A stretch of DNA of 64,000 bases from Pseudomonas sp. (GCA_007713455.1 VMRT01000002.1:310001-374000); one strand, 5' to 3'; shown: positions 36,391 through 47,770, numbered from the stretch's first letter. Made by a program: numbers and translations. Notes: generated from the letters alone by a model not told the origin.

Positions 36391-37114
36391 TCAGTGACTG
36401 GGCGGATTGGCAGCGTCACTGACGATATGGCCATCGACCAGCTGTATGGTCCGCCCGCAATCGGCCGCAAGCCGTGGATCATGGGTCACCACCAGTATTG
36501 CGCAGCCGAACTGGGCATTGATGCGATGAAATAGCTCGAACACGCTTTGCGCGGAGCGGGTATCGAGGTTGCCGGTCGGCTCGTCGGCCAGCAACAGAGG
36601 CGGGCGGGTCACCAGCGCCCGGGCGATGGCAACTCGTTGCTGCTGGCCGCCGGAGATCTGCGTCGGCTTCTTGTCGGCGAACTGCGCCAGTCCGACTTCG
36701 TCGAGCAGGCCGCGAGCCAGGTCGATATCCGCGTGTGATGGCTTGCCGTGGCGAATCATCAGCGGCATCAGCACGTTCTCCAGCACGCTGAATGCCGAAA
36801 TCAGGTGGTGAAACTGGAACACGAAACCGATTGCCTGGTTGCGCAGGTGCGTGCGCGCTTCGTCGTCGCTGTCGCGTGTCGCCTGGCCGAGCACGTACAG
36901 TTCGCCGGAGCTGGGCGTATCGAGCAGGCCGATCAGGTTCAGCAGCGTGCTCTTACCTGAGCCGGACGGGCCGATCAGCGCGGCCAGCTCACCGCGGTTC
37001 AGGCGCAGGTCGATACCGTGCAACACCTCGGTTTCCAGTGGTGTGCCTATGTTGAAGGCCTTGCGTACCTGTTCCAGGCGCAGGACCTCATTGGCCGGGC
37101 TGGCTGGCAGGGTT

Positions 37115-37122
<8 letters not shown>
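36391..37122 (-). CDS. ABC transporter ATPase, LolD/MacB class
   Basis: A 243-residue ATPase with Walker A GPSGSGKST, signature ISGGQQQRVAIARAL, Walker B LLLADEPTGNLD and H-loop VVTHD. The LFHRINAQFGCAILVVTHD region is typical of ATPases that partner FtsX-like permeases (MacB, LolD). Its start overlaps the permease stop by 8 bases. Last gene of a three-gene operon (adaptor, permease, ATPase). A 155-base gap separates it from the dioxygenase operon on the same strand. Confidence 0.93.
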
Positions 37123-38335
<1,213 letters not shown>

Positions 38336-38339
38336 GCAG

Positions 38340-39524
38340 TCAGTCCTGAATGCCGGTTGGAATCGTTTGCTCACGCACGCGTACGCGCTGGCCTTCCTCG
38401 GCGTCGCCGATCAACACCAGATCACCTGCCGCCAGCCCTTCACTGACTTCGCTCAGCGCGGTGCCGAGCATCCCCAGACGCACGCCGACCCGCTCCACCA
38501 CGCCGTCATTGACGCGCAATACCTGGGCACGTGTTCCGTCGCGGGCGCGCAGCACATCGTTGGGCAATACCAGGGCTTGCTCGCGTCGGCCGGTCTCGAT
38601 GTTCACCGAGACGGTCATGCCCTGACGCAGGAAGTCGGCTGGCTCCAGCAGGTCGAGATGGACATCGATGGTCCCACGGGCGGTATCGACGCTCGGCGCG
38701 ATGAAGCTGACGCGTGCCGGCAGCACTCGATCCGGGTAGGCATCGGCGATGATCCTGGCGGCCTGGCCCAGTTCGATCGGGGCCAGGTTCTTTTCGTCCA
38801 GAGGCAGCAGGATCTCGCTACTGCCGGAGCGGGCGATCGTCAGTAGGGTGCGGCCGGGCTGTACCAGGTCGCCGGGTTCGACTTCGCGCGTCTGCACGAT
38901 GCCGTCGACCTGGGCGTGAATGCGGGCTTTCGCCAGGTTAGCGCGCGCCGCTTCCAGGCGCTGACGCAGGACCTGTTCCTCGCTGCCGCCTTCGCCCACG
39001 GCCGCGGCGGCGAAGCGGGCGCGATCGCGGACCACACGCGCAGTCAGCGTTGCGCGGCGAGCCTGCTCAAGGGCCTCGGAGGCCAGGAGCTTGCGTTCGA
39101 ACAGTGTCTCCCGGCGCTGGAGTTCGCGATCGGCCTGTTCGAGGTTGTTCTGTGCCTCGCGCAGGGTGGCCTGTGCCTGGGGGCGGCTGGAATCGATCAG
39201 CTGCAGCAGGGCCGCTTCCGCCTCGCGCAGGCGGGCGCGCTGCTCGTCGTCGCGCAGCTCCAGCAACAGATCGCCAGCCTTTACCGCATCGCCCTCGCGC
39301 ACATGGCGCCCGGCGACAACGCCGGTGATTTCGCTGCCGACCTGCGCCAGCGACTGGCTGTCCACCTCGCCGCTGGCGACCACGCGTTGCACCAGTGGGC
39401 GTGTTTCCAGGCGATAACCGGGCAGTTCCGGCCCTTGAAGCTGGCGCCAGATCATCCAGCCGGCCAGCAGCAGGACCGGGATGATCAGCAAAAGCGCGCG
39501 ACGAATGGTTTTTGCAGCGGGCAC
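38340..39524 (-). CDS. HlyD/MacA-family periplasmic adaptor
   Basis: A 394-residue membrane-fusion protein: N-terminal anchor helix (about 6-25), split lipoyl domain (VVAGRHVREGDAVKAGDLLLELRDDEQ), a long alpha-helical hairpin (about 85-190) and beta-barrel and membrane-proximal domains. The chosen start is GTG 39524, with TAAGGAG about 8 bases upstream; longer readings of the frame have no ribosome-binding site. With the permease and ATPase it makes a MacAB-like tripartite pump lacking an outer-membrane gene here. The promoter region shares box 3 with the divergent ZIP gene. Confidence 0.9.
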   Translation of the reverse strand: MPAAKTIRRALLLIIPVLLLAGWMIWRQLQGPELPGYRLETRPLVQRVVASGEVDSQSLAQVGSEITGVVAGRHVREGDAVKAGDLLLELRDDEQRARLREAEAALLQLIDSSRPQAQATLREAQNNLEQADRELQRRETLFERKLLASEALEQARRATLTARVVRDRARFAAAAVGEGGSEEQVLRQRLEAARANLAKARIHAQVDGIVQTREVEPGDLVQPGRTLLTIARSGSSEILLPLDEKNLAPIELGQAARIIADAYPDRVLPARVSFIAPSVDTARGTIDVHLDLLEPADFLRQGMTVSVNIETGRREQALVLPNDVLRARDGTRAQVLRVNDGVVERVGVRLGMLGTALSEVSEGLAAGDLVLIGDAEEGQRVRVREQTIPTGIQD

Positions 39525-39581
39525 GACGGACCACTCCTTAATGCGGCCCCTCCGGGCCATCGAACCCGCCAAGCTTACGGT

Positions 39582-39599
39582 CATACCCATGGGGGTACA
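39582..39599. promoter_or_regulatory. CsoR-type operator box 3 (between the ABC operon and the ZIP gene)
   Basis: CATACCCATGGGGGTACA: ATACC-N3-GGGGGTA, identical in core to box 2. Located 58 bases upstream of the adaptor start and 112 bases upstream of the ZIP start, so it could control either or both. Confidence 0.55.
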
Positions 39600-39710
39600 A
39601 CGCGGGCGTTGCGCGCAGGTCGGGCGATGGTCTGCGGCTATCGTGACCATAGGCTCTGGAGCAGGGCGTGGCGGAGTACACTGGCCGCCCGCATCGAGGA
39701 TTCTGAAATC

Positions 39711-40643
39711 ATGGCGTCCACCGTTCAAAGCCCGGCGGCCACTCTGCGCGCTGCCTGGCTCGCACAGGCGCAAGCCAACCCCTGGATCACCTTCGGTCTT
39801 GCGGCAACTGCAGTGGCGGTGCTGTTGCTGCTAGTGGCGGGTACCGCCAACGCTTTGCAGAGCAGTGAGGCGGGCAACGTTCGCTACGCGCTGTTGGGCG
39901 GCAGCGCCGGTTTCGTAGCGACGGCGGTCGGCGCGTTTCTGGCGATCGGCCTGCGTGACATTTCTACCCGCACCCAGGACAGTATGCTTGGCTTTGCCGC
40001 CGGCATGATGCTCGCTGCGAGCGCTTTCTCTCTGATCCTTCCGGGGCTGGAAGCGGGGCGTGAATTGTTCGGTAACGGCCCGGCTGCGGCGCTGACGGTG
40101 GTGGTCGGCCTAGGGCTTGGCGTGTTGCTCATGCTCGGTCTGGATTACTTCACGCCGCACGAGCATGAAAGCACTGGCCCCTGTGGTCCCGAGTGCGAAC
40201 GCCTGAACAGGGTCTGGCTGTTTGTGCTCGCCATTGCGCTGCACAACATCCCCGAAGGCATGGCCATCGGTGTGAGCTTCGCCAATGGCGACCTGAGCGT
40301 CGGCCTGCCGCTGACCACGGCGATCTCCATTCAGGACATTCCCGAGGGCCTGGCCGTCGCGCTGGCGTTGCGCACCACCGGGTTGTCGGCGCTGGGTTCG
40401 GTGCTGGTTGCCGCGGCATCCGGGCTGATGGAGCCGATCGGCGCGCTGGTGGGTATCGGCATGTCCAGCGGCTTCGCCATCGCCTATCCCATCAGCCTCG
40501 GCCTGGCCGCGGGGGCAATGATCTTCGTGGTATCCCACGAGGTGATCCCGGAAACCCACCGCAACGGCCATCAGACGCCCGCCACGCTGGGCCTCATGGT
40601 GGGCTTCGCGGTGATGATGTTCCTCGATACCGCGCTGGGCTGA
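39711..40643 (+). CDS. ZIP-family metal transporter
   Basis: A 310-residue inner-membrane protein with about eight helices. The metal-binding motifs of helices IV and V are visible: IALHNIPEGMAIGVSF and ISIQDIPEGLAVALAL, plus SHEVIPETHRNG. Note that the helix-V motif has Gln-Asp in place of the usual His-x-x-x-Glu histidine. A short loop HEHESTGPCGPEC could bind metal. ZIP proteins import Zn, Fe or Mn; the substrate is not predictable. Divergent from the ABC operon. Confidence 0.93.
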   Translation: MASTVQSPAATLRAAWLAQAQANPWITFGLAATAVAVLLLLVAGTANALQSSEAGNVRYALLGGSAGFVATAVGAFLAIGLRDISTRTQDSMLGFAAGMMLAASAFSLILPGLEAGRELFGNGPAAALTVVVGLGLGVLLMLGLDYFTPHEHESTGPCGPECERLNRVWLFVLAIALHNIPEGMAIGVSFANGDLSVGLPLTTAISIQDIPEGLAVALALRTTGLSALGSVLVAAASGLMEPIGALVGIGMSSGFAIAYPISLGLAAGAMIFVVSHEVIPETHRNGHQTPATLGLMVGFAVMMFLDTALG

Positions 40644-40647
40644 CGCG

Positions 40648-41379
40648 TTAGGGCTTGTCCGCCTCGGTCTGCATGATCAGCTCGACGCGGCGGTTGCTGG
40701 CGCGACCCTGTTCGTCGCCGTTGTTGGCGAGCGGTCGCGTGTCGGCGTAGCCGGTTGCGCTCAGCCTCGTCGATTCGATGCCGGCCAGCTGCAGGTAGCG
40801 CACCACGCTGCTGGCGCGGCTGGCGGAAAGCTCCCAGTTGGACGGGAAGCGCTCGGTCTGGATGGGCAGATTGTCGGTATGGCCCTCGACGATGATCCGA
40901 TGACCGCCTGCGGCGAGGGTCGGGACCAACCGGTCGATCACATCCAGCCCGGCGTCTTCCAGCTCCGCCCGCCCTGAGCCGAACAGAATTTCGCTGCTGA
41001 TTCGAAAGCTGATGCTACCATCGTTGACGATGACCTCGATGTCGTCGCCCAGCGCCAGATCGGGCTTCGCTTCGCTCGTGTCGTCCTGCTGCCTATCAGC
41101 CGCCGGCGCCGGTAGCGGCACGATCGATGGTATGGGTGAAGCGCTTGGCTGCAGTGCTACCAGCTGATCGCCAGCCGTCTGCTGCGTGGCTTCTACCATC
41201 GCTGGCTCGCTCTGCTGGCCTTCGCCCTTGCCGGCCAGCGCCAGCATGATCACCAGCATCACCAGCAGCAGGGTGAGCATGTCCAGGTAGGTGATCAGCC
41301 AGGCTTCCTGCTCTTCCTCTCGCTGCGGCTCTATATGCCAGCGGGAGAAGCGGCTGCCCGGCGATGCCTGGCCGTTCAC
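40648..41379 (-). CDS. MotB/PomB-like stator subunit with OmpA domain
   Basis: A 243-residue protein. The N-terminus has the membrane helix WLITYLDMLTLLLVMLVIMLALAG with D33 at the ion-binding position, then a low-complexity linker (about 60-115) and an OmpA-like domain (about 130-240: NWELSASRASSVVRYL, GRASNRRVEL). The start is a GTG overlapping the stop of the MotA-like gene (GTGA). It pairs with that gene as a second stator set in the window, distinct from MotCD. Confidence 0.88.
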   Translation of the reverse strand: MNGQASPGSRFSRWHIEPQREEEQEAWLITYLDMLTLLLVMLVIMLALAGKGEGQQSEPAMVEATQQTAGDQLVALQPSASPIPSIVPLPAPAADRQQDDTSEAKPDLALGDDIEVIVNDGSISFRISSEILFGSGRAELEDAGLDVIDRLVPTLAAGGHRIIVEGHTDNLPIQTERFPSNWELSASRASSVVRYLQLAGIESTRLSATGYADTRPLANNGDEQGRASNRRVELIMQTEADKP

Positions 41380-42191
41380 GTGCGTTCGTCCTGCGGCGCG
41401 CTGCGCGGTACGGCGGGGCTGCCGTCGCGAATTTCGTCGTCGTGGTGGGCGATGAACGACTTGAGCGTTTCGCGCATGTAGGCCGGGCTGCGGCGATTGC
41501 ACATCATGGAGATGCCCTGCATCACCAGATTCATCAGCGCCACGCGTTGCTCGGTACGCCGTTCGAGCTTCACAGCCACTGGTTTGAGGATCAGGTTGGC
41601 CAGCAGCACGCCGTAGAAGGTCGTCATCAGCGCGACCGCGAGGCTGCGGCCGATCAGGTCCATATTGCCGCTACCGAGCATGAACATCAGGTTGATCAGT
41701 CCGACCAGCGTGCCGATCATTCCGAACGCCGGCGCATAGTTGGACATCGCCCGGAACAGCTGTGCCTCGGCATTCTCCCGGGCGCGCAGTCGTGCGATGC
41801 GCCATTGCAGAAGTTCCAGGATGTCTTCTTCCGGGGTGTTGTCGATCACCAGCTGCACGCCGGTGCGCAGAAAGGGATTGCTGACCTGCTCGACCGCTTT
41901 TTCCACTGCAGGTAGATCACCGCTGATCCACAGTCGCGAGATCTGCACCAGCTCATCGAGATCCTGCCGGGTGTACAGGCGTTCGTTGCGCATCACGGTC
42001 CAGATCAGCCCGAACACTCGGGTGACTTCGCGCAACGGATAGCTGATAAAGGTCGCCGCCAGGGTGCCGACCAGTACGATGCCGAGGCTTGGCAGGTCGA
42101 TGAAAAGCGCGGGTTCTTTGGCGGCGAAGAGCATGACGACGGCGAGCAGTCCGATGCTCGCGACGATGCCGATCAGGGTGGAGGGATTCAT
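41376..42191 (-). CDS. MotA/PomA-like stator subunit
   Basis: A 271-residue MotA/TolQ/ExbB-family protein with four helices (about 5-25, 33-50, 150-175, 185-210) and a large cytoplasmic loop, including YPLREVTRVFGLIWTVMRNE. The features are closer to PomA-type proteins than to MotC of this window (inference from the loop sequence). An extended -10 (TGCTATGAT) lies at 42231-42239 on the minus strand without a clear -35. Could energise a flagellar or another envelope motor. Confidence 0.88.
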   Translation of the reverse strand: MNPSTLIGIVASIGLLAVVMLFAAKEPALFIDLPSLGIVLVGTLAATFISYPLREVTRVFGLIWTVMRNERLYTRQDLDELVQISRLWISGDLPAVEKAVEQVSNPFLRTGVQLVIDNTPEEDILELLQWRIARLRARENAEAQLFRAMSNYAPAFGMIGTLVGLINLMFMLGSGNMDLIGRSLAVALMTTFYGVLLANLILKPVAVKLERRTEQRVALMNLVMQGISMMCNRRSPAYMRETLKSFIAHHDDEIRDGSPAVPRSAPQDERT

Positions 42192-42292
42192 CGGAACTCC
42201 GCTGAAGGGGGCCAGTGCAGAAAGCGCGCGATCATAGCAGCTGGCCTTGCGCGTACGGCTGACCTGGGTCAGATCAGCCGCTGGCAGTCGCT

Positions 42293-43468
<1,176 letters not shown>

Positions 43469-43519
43469 TCATGGAAGAGGATGCAATTGGCCTGCCGTAA
43501 GCGTGGCAGCAGTCTGTGG

Positions 43520-43547
43520 TTGTAAGTTGCTGATAAGCCGGTACAAT
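43520..43547 (+). promoter_or_regulatory. Promoter of 4.5S RNA
   Basis: TTGTAA (43520-43525), 16 bases, TACAAT (43542-43547), placing transcription start near 43554, about 25 bases before the 4.5S RNA body. Confidence 0.7.
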
Positions 43548-43580
43548 GGCGCCGCTCGCCGCCAGGCGGGTTTCGTTATG

Positions 43581-43694
43581 GTGGGCCCTGCCGGTCCCCT
43601 CGCAACGATCAGCCGTGAACCCGGTCAGGCCCGGAAGGGAGCAGCCGCAGCGGTGACATTGTGTGCCGGGGTGTGGCTGGTAGGGTTCACCTCC
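43581..43694 (+). ncRNA. ffs: Signal recognition particle 4.5S RNA
   Basis: The conserved SRP domain IV is present: GGTCAGGCCCGGAAGGGAGC on the 5' side, with GTGTGCCGGGGTGTGGCTGG on the 3' side, and CTCGCAACGATC before it. The ends pair (GTGGGCCCT with AGGGTTCAC), and a flanking GTTATGG/CCATAAC (43575-43581, 43693-43699) extends the helix in the precursor. A T-rich run follows near 43710. Binds Ffh for co-translational targeting. Exact ends are judged by alignment from memory with the E. coli RNA. Confidence 0.93.
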
Positions 43695-43881
43695 ATAACG
43701 ATCTTCTCGTTTTTCCTTTCTCTCTTATCTGAATCCGCTGACGCCTTTGCAGGCTCGGGCGTATACGCGTGTCTGCCGTTCCTGTGTTGTGGTATGGCAA
43801 CCGGTTGTTGGCGCCAACCTTGTATCCTGCGCAGCGTTTCCAGAGGCACGAAGTGCCGGTATCGGCTCGAGGAGCACGGTT

Positions 43882-45036
43882 TTGTCTGTAAAAGCGAAGT
43901 GGGACATCTTCTGCGCAGTCGTGGATAACTTCGGTGACATCGGCGTCACCTGGCGCCTGGCCCGGCAACTGGCTGCGGAACACGGTCAGCACGTGCGGCT
44001 GTGGGTGGATGACCTGGATACCTTCGCTCGGCTGTGCCCGGCGGCCAATGCCGAGGCGGAACAGCAGCTGCACGAGGGCGTGGAGGTCCGGCGCTGGTCC
44101 GGCCAATGGTCAGCTACCGAGCCCGCCGATGTGGTCATCGAGGCGTTCGCCTGCAATCTGCCGCAGCCCTACATCAATGCCATGGCTGCCAGCGGTCGTC
44201 GCATCCTCTGGCTGAACCTCGAGTATCTGAGCGCCGAGGACTGGATCGTCGGCTGCCATGCGCTGCCCTCACTGCAGGCCAACGGCTTGCAGAAGTACTT
44301 CTTCTTTCCGGGCTTCGAAGCCCGGACCGGCGGTCTGATTCGTGAAGCCGATCTGATGTTGCGCCGTGCGGAATTTCAGAGCGATATGGCGCAGCAGGCC
44401 GCTTTTCTTGCCTCGCTCGGCGTAGCGCGACAGCCCGGCGCGCGCCTGTTGTCCTTGTTCGCCTACGAAAACACTGCGGTCGCGGGTTGGCTAGACGCCC
44501 TCGCGGCCGATTCGCGCAGCAACCAGCTGCTGGTCCCGGAAGGGCGAGTACTTGGCGATGTTGCCGCCTGGCTTGGCGTGCCGAGCCTGCATGCGGGCGA
44601 TCAGCATCGGCGCGGCAGTCTGCAGCTTTGCGTCGTGCCGTTCATGACTCAGGACGAATACGACCTGCTGCTGTGGAGCTGCGATTTCAACGCAGTGCGC
44701 GGGGAGGAGTCCTTTATCCGCGCCCAGTGGGCCGGCAGACCGCTGGTGTGGCACATCTATCCTCAGGAAGACGATGCCCACTGGGATAAGCTCCATGCCT
44801 TTCTCGATCTGTACGCGCATGAGCTGTCGCCCACGGCCAACGCAGCGCTACGCGAATTCTGGCGTGCCTGGAACGCTGGGCAGGGGGCTGGTGAAGCTTG
44901 GACGACTCTGGTCCGCGAGTATCCGGCGTTGATCGAGCATGCCGAAGCCTGGACCCACGAGCAGGTGGCCAATGGCGATCTGGCCGGAAAGCTGGTGTTT
45001 TTCTACACCGATTGGCTAGGTGCTGTTCACGCTTAG
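43882..45036 (+). CDS. earP: EF-P arginine rhamnosyltransferase EarP
   Basis: A 384-residue inverting glycosyltransferase that attaches rhamnose from dTDP-rhamnose to Arg32 of EF-P. The opening AKWDIFCAVVDNFGDIGVTWRLARQL carries the two catalytic-site aspartates (D15, D19 here); the nucleotide-sugar binding region FMTQDEYDLLLWSCDFNAVRGEESFIRAQWAGRPLVWHIYPQ has the conserved RGEDS-like loop. No ATG fits; TTG at 43882 has GAGGAG about 9 bases upstream and puts the start at the family position. Its target efp is the next gene. Confidence 0.95.
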   Translation: MSVKAKWDIFCAVVDNFGDIGVTWRLARQLAAEHGQHVRLWVDDLDTFARLCPAANAEAEQQLHEGVEVRRWSGQWSATEPADVVIEAFACNLPQPYINAMAASGRRILWLNLEYLSAEDWIVGCHALPSLQANGLQKYFFFPGFEARTGGLIREADLMLRRAEFQSDMAQQAAFLASLGVARQPGARLLSLFAYENTAVAGWLDALAADSRSNQLLVPEGRVLGDVAAWLGVPSLHAGDQHRRGSLQLCVVPFMTQDEYDLLLWSCDFNAVRGEESFIRAQWAGRPLVWHIYPQEDDAHWDKLHAFLDLYAHELSPTANAALREFWRAWNAGQGAGEAWTTLVREYPALIEHAEAWTHEQVANGDLAGKLVFFYTDWLGAVHA

Positions 45037-45139
45037 CGTGCGACCGCACCTTCAATTATGGTGGGGAAAGGCCGTGGCCTGACCTCCGCGCCTTGTTGTA
45101 CGCCGCTCCGTATCGCGCCATTTGGCGCAGCAACGTGGC

Positions 45140-45169
45140 TTGCGACCAGGCGGGAACAGACCCTATGAT
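45140..45169 (+). promoter_or_regulatory. Probable efp promoter
   Basis: TTGCGA (45140-45145), 18 bases, TATGAT (45164-45169), 45 bases before the efp ATG. The longer-than-optimal spacer lowers certainty. Confidence 0.55.
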
Positions 45170-45213
45170 ACGCGGCCTGTTTTTTGTCTCTAATTCCCCT
45201 TCGGATATTTCGT

Positions 45214-45780
45214 ATGAAAACCGCACAAGAGTTCCGTGCCGGCCAGGTGGCCATCATCAACGGCGCACCCTGGGTCATCCAGAAAGCCGAGTTCAACAAG
45301 TCCGGCCGTAACAGTGCCGTGGTCAAGATGAAGTTGAAGAACCTGCTCAACGGTTCGGCTACCGAGACCGTTTACAAGGCTGACGACAAGCTGGAGCCGG
45401 TCATCCTCGAGCGCAAGGAAGTGACCTATTCCTACTTCGCCGACCCGCTGTACGTGTTCATGGACGACGAGTTCAACCAGTACGAAATCGAAAAAGACGA
45501 CCTGGAAGGTGTAATGACCTTCATCGAAGACGGCATGACCGACGTCTGCGAAGCCGTTTTCTACAACGACAAGGTGATTTCCGTCGAACTGCCGACCACC
45601 ATCGTTCGCGAAATCGTTTACACCGAGCCGTCCGTACGTGGCGATACTTCCGGCAAGGTCATGAAGACCGCTCGCCTGAAGAACGGTGCCGAGCTGCAGG
45701 TTTCCGCGTTCTGCGAAATCGGCGACTCGATCGAGATCGACACCCGCACCGGCGAGTACAAGTCCCGCGTCAAGGCCTGA
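45214..45780 (+). CDS. efp: Elongation factor P (Arg32 type)
   Basis: A 188-residue translation factor that relieves ribosome stalling at polyproline. The tip residue is R32 in [17 protein letters not shown], the arginine rhamnosylated by EarP, so enzyme and substrate are encoded together. Three beta-barrel domains are of normal length, ending [17 protein letters not shown]. The ATG at 45214 begins with [11 protein letters not shown], as in other pseudomonads. Followed by a terminator and then a group II intron. Confidence 0.97.
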   Translation: MKTAQEFRAGQVAIINGAPWVIQKAEFNKSGRNSAVVKMKLKNLLNGSATETVYKADDKLEPVILERKEVTYSYFADPLYVFMDDEFNQYEIEKDDLEGVMTFIEDGMTDVCEAVFYNDKVISVELPTTIVREIVYTEPSVRGDTSGKVMKTARLKNGAELQVSAFCEIGDSIEIDTRTGEYKSRVKA

Positions 45781-45805
45781 TAGGCCACGCAGACTGCTCC
45801 AAAAA

Positions 45806-45832
45806 GAAACCCGGCCTGGCGCCGGGTTTTTT
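45806..45832 (+). terminator. Rho-independent terminator after efp
   Basis: AACCCGGC-CTGGC-GCCGGGTT (45808-45828) followed by further T. The group II intron begins 5 bases after the T-run. Confidence 0.92.
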
Positions 45833-46328
45833 ATGCGTGCGCCAGGCATGGCGCGTTGCGCGTAAGCGCAACCAGCTTGGCTGTGGTGGCCACGCTGGTG
45901 ACTTGGAGGTGAAAGTCCTCTACACACCCGGCAAGGGGAAGTGTTAGCCGGAGGCAAGGGTGTCGCGGGTGACTGCGAATCTGAAGGAAGCCCGAGGCAA
46001 AATGCTGGCCTGACGAACAGGAAGCGGATTAGGCGGCGTAGCGGGGTAAGACGGCGCAAATCGTCAAAGCCCGATACTTGCACGGAACGCTACGACGTAG
46101 ATCCGACAGGCATAAGCAGGAAGGTCGCGCGAATTACCCTGGGAGATCTGCACGTTTGCCACTGTGCTACCGAGCGCCGCGAGGCGCCGGGATGAGCGTG
46201 TAGAAGTCAGCCGAAGCCGTAGTAAGTGGCGAGTGACCACGCCACCAAGGGCCGAACAGGTTATGCCGCCAGTAGGCGTCAGAGTCTCGTCGAATGTCGA
46301 AAAGCAGAAATTTCTCCGAGGGAGAACT

Positions 46329-47678
46329 GTGACCCCTAGTTCCGGACAGAATCCGCGGGCGACGGCTGGCAGTGCGCAGACATCGACGGCGTCTGTGGCG
46401 TGGACGAACGCGGAGTCGGACACGCTGATGGAGCGGGTGCTGGCACCCGCCAACCTTAAGCGTGCGTATCACCGCGTGGTCAGCAACAAGGGCGCGCCGG
46501 GTGCCGATGGCATGACGGTCGCCGACTTGGCGGGCTACGTGAAACAGTATTGGCCGACGCTAAAGGCAAGGCTGCTGGCCGGTGAGTATCACCCGCAAGG
46601 TGTACGCGCCGTCGACATCCCCAAGCCCAAAGGCGGGACAAGACAACTGGGTATTCCCTGCGTCGTGGATCGCCTGATCCAACAAGCGTTGCTGCAACAG
46701 CTCACGCCGATCTTCGACCCGCGGTTCTCGGACTACAGCTATGGTTTTCGTCCGGGCCGAAGCGCTCACCAAGCCATCGAAACAGCCCGTGCCCATGTGG
46801 CGGCGGGTCACCGCTGGTGCGTGGAACTTGATCTTGAGAAATTCTTTGATCGAGTTAACCACGACGTGCTGATGGTCCATATAGAGCGCCATGTTGAAGA
46901 TAAGCGAGCACTCAGGCTGATCCGCCGTTACCTCGAAGCGGGGGCGATGTCGGGCGGGCTTGTCGGCCGACGGCAGGAAGGGACGCCGCAAGGCGGCCCG
47001 CTCTCGCCGTTGCTGTCGAACATCCTGCTCAACGAACTCGACCGTGAGTTGGAACGGCGGGGCCATCTCTTCGTGCGCTATGCCGATGACGCGAACATCT
47101 ATGTGCGTAGTCGGCGAGCTGGCGAACGCGTGATGGCCAGTGTCGAGCGCTTTCTGAACCGGCGTCTGAAACTGACGCTGAATCGGGAAAAGAGCCGGGT
47201 GGCAAGGTCGTGGGTCTGTGACTATCTGGGCTATGGAATGAGCTGGCATCAACGGCCGAGGCTGAGAGTGGCGACGATGAGTTTGGGTCGCTTGCGCGAC
47301 CGGCTCAGAGAGCTGCTGCGTGGAGCGCGGGGCTGCAAGATGGCGAACGTCATTGAGCGAATAAATCCCGTGCTGCGTGGTTGGGCAGGCTATTTCAAGC
47401 TAAGTCAGAGCAAGCGGCCACTTGAGGAGCTGGACGGCTGGGTGCGTCACAAACTTCGTTGTGTTATTTGGCGCCAATGGAAGCTGCCCTCTACGAGGGC
47501 GCGCAACCTGATGCGCCTGGGACTCAACGAAGCACGGGCCTGTAAGTCAGCATTCAATGGTCGCGGCCCATGGTGGAACTCGGGGGCGCCTCATGTGAAT
47601 CAGGTGCTGCCGAAGAGGCTGTGGGATCGACTTGGGTTGGTCTCGATACTGGATACGATAAACGGCTTAGCCGCATAG
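46329..47678 (+). CDS. ltrA: Group II intron-encoded reverse transcriptase/maturase
   Basis: A 449-residue intron-encoded protein. The reverse transcriptase domain spans about 35-300 with PKGGTRQLGIPCVVDRLIQQAL, YGFRPGRSAHQAIE, EGTPQGGPLSPLLSNILLNELD and the catalytic YADD at residues 251-254. The maturase (X) domain is about 330-440 (GWAGYFKLSQSKRPLEELDGWVRHKLR). There is no HNH endonuclease domain, so mobility would use replication forks or single-stranded targets. Start GTG 46329 is chosen because GAGGGAGA lies just upstream and homologues begin TPSSGQNPRAT; the open frame reaches further upstream into the ribozyme. The frame is intact. Confidence 0.94.
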   Translation: MTPSSGQNPRATAGSAQTSTASVAWTNAESDTLMERVLAPANLKRAYHRVVSNKGAPGADGMTVADLAGYVKQYWPTLKARLLAGEYHPQGVRAVDIPKPKGGTRQLGIPCVVDRLIQQALLQQLTPIFDPRFSDYSYGFRPGRSAHQAIETARAHVAAGHRWCVELDLEKFFDRVNHDVLMVHIERHVEDKRALRLIRRYLEAGAMSGGLVGRRQEGTPQGGPLSPLLSNILLNELDRELERRGHLFVRYADDANIYVRSRRAGERVMASVERFLNRRLKLTLNREKSRVARSWVCDYLGYGMSWHQRPRLRVATMSLGRLRDRLRELLRGARGCKMANVIERINPVLRGWAGYFKLSQSKRPLEELDGWVRHKLRCVIWRQWKLPSTRARNLMRLGLNEARACKSAFNGRGPWWNSGAPHVNQVLPKRLWDRLGLVSILDTINGLAA

Positions 47679-47683
47679 TCTGA

Positions 47684-47715
47684 ACCGCCGTATACGGAAC
47701 CGTACGTACGGTGGT
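47684..47715 (+). ncRNA. Group II intron domain V
   Basis: ACCGCCGTA (47684-47692) pairs with TACGGTGGT (47707-47715), with an inner ACG-GAAC-CGT hairpin and the usual bulge, giving the 32-base catalytic hairpin of the ribozyme. Confidence 0.85.
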
Positions 47716-47770
47716 GTGAGAGGACGGCGGATGTAAATCCGCCTCCTACTCGATCCTTTCACTTGCCGAT

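Larger units (their letters stand above)
45837..47754 (+). mobile_element. Group II intron with maturase/reverse transcriptase
   Basis: The 5' end GTGCGCCAGGCATGGCG fits the GUGYG intron boundary. About 490 bases of structured, noncoding sequence (domains I-III) precede the maturase gene in domain IV; domain V is at 47684-47715 and a domain VI-like hairpin follows with a candidate branch-point A at 47748, 7 nt from the end. The insertion lies directly downstream of the efp terminator in the same direction, a site choice characteristic of bacterial class C introns; the class is inferred, not proved. Boundaries are accurate to a few bases. Confidence 0.88.

Noticed and set aside
42231-42259. 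Promoter for the MotA-like gene with extended -10 TGCTATGAT
   Set aside because: No acceptable -35 at the expected distance; mentioned within the gene entry only.
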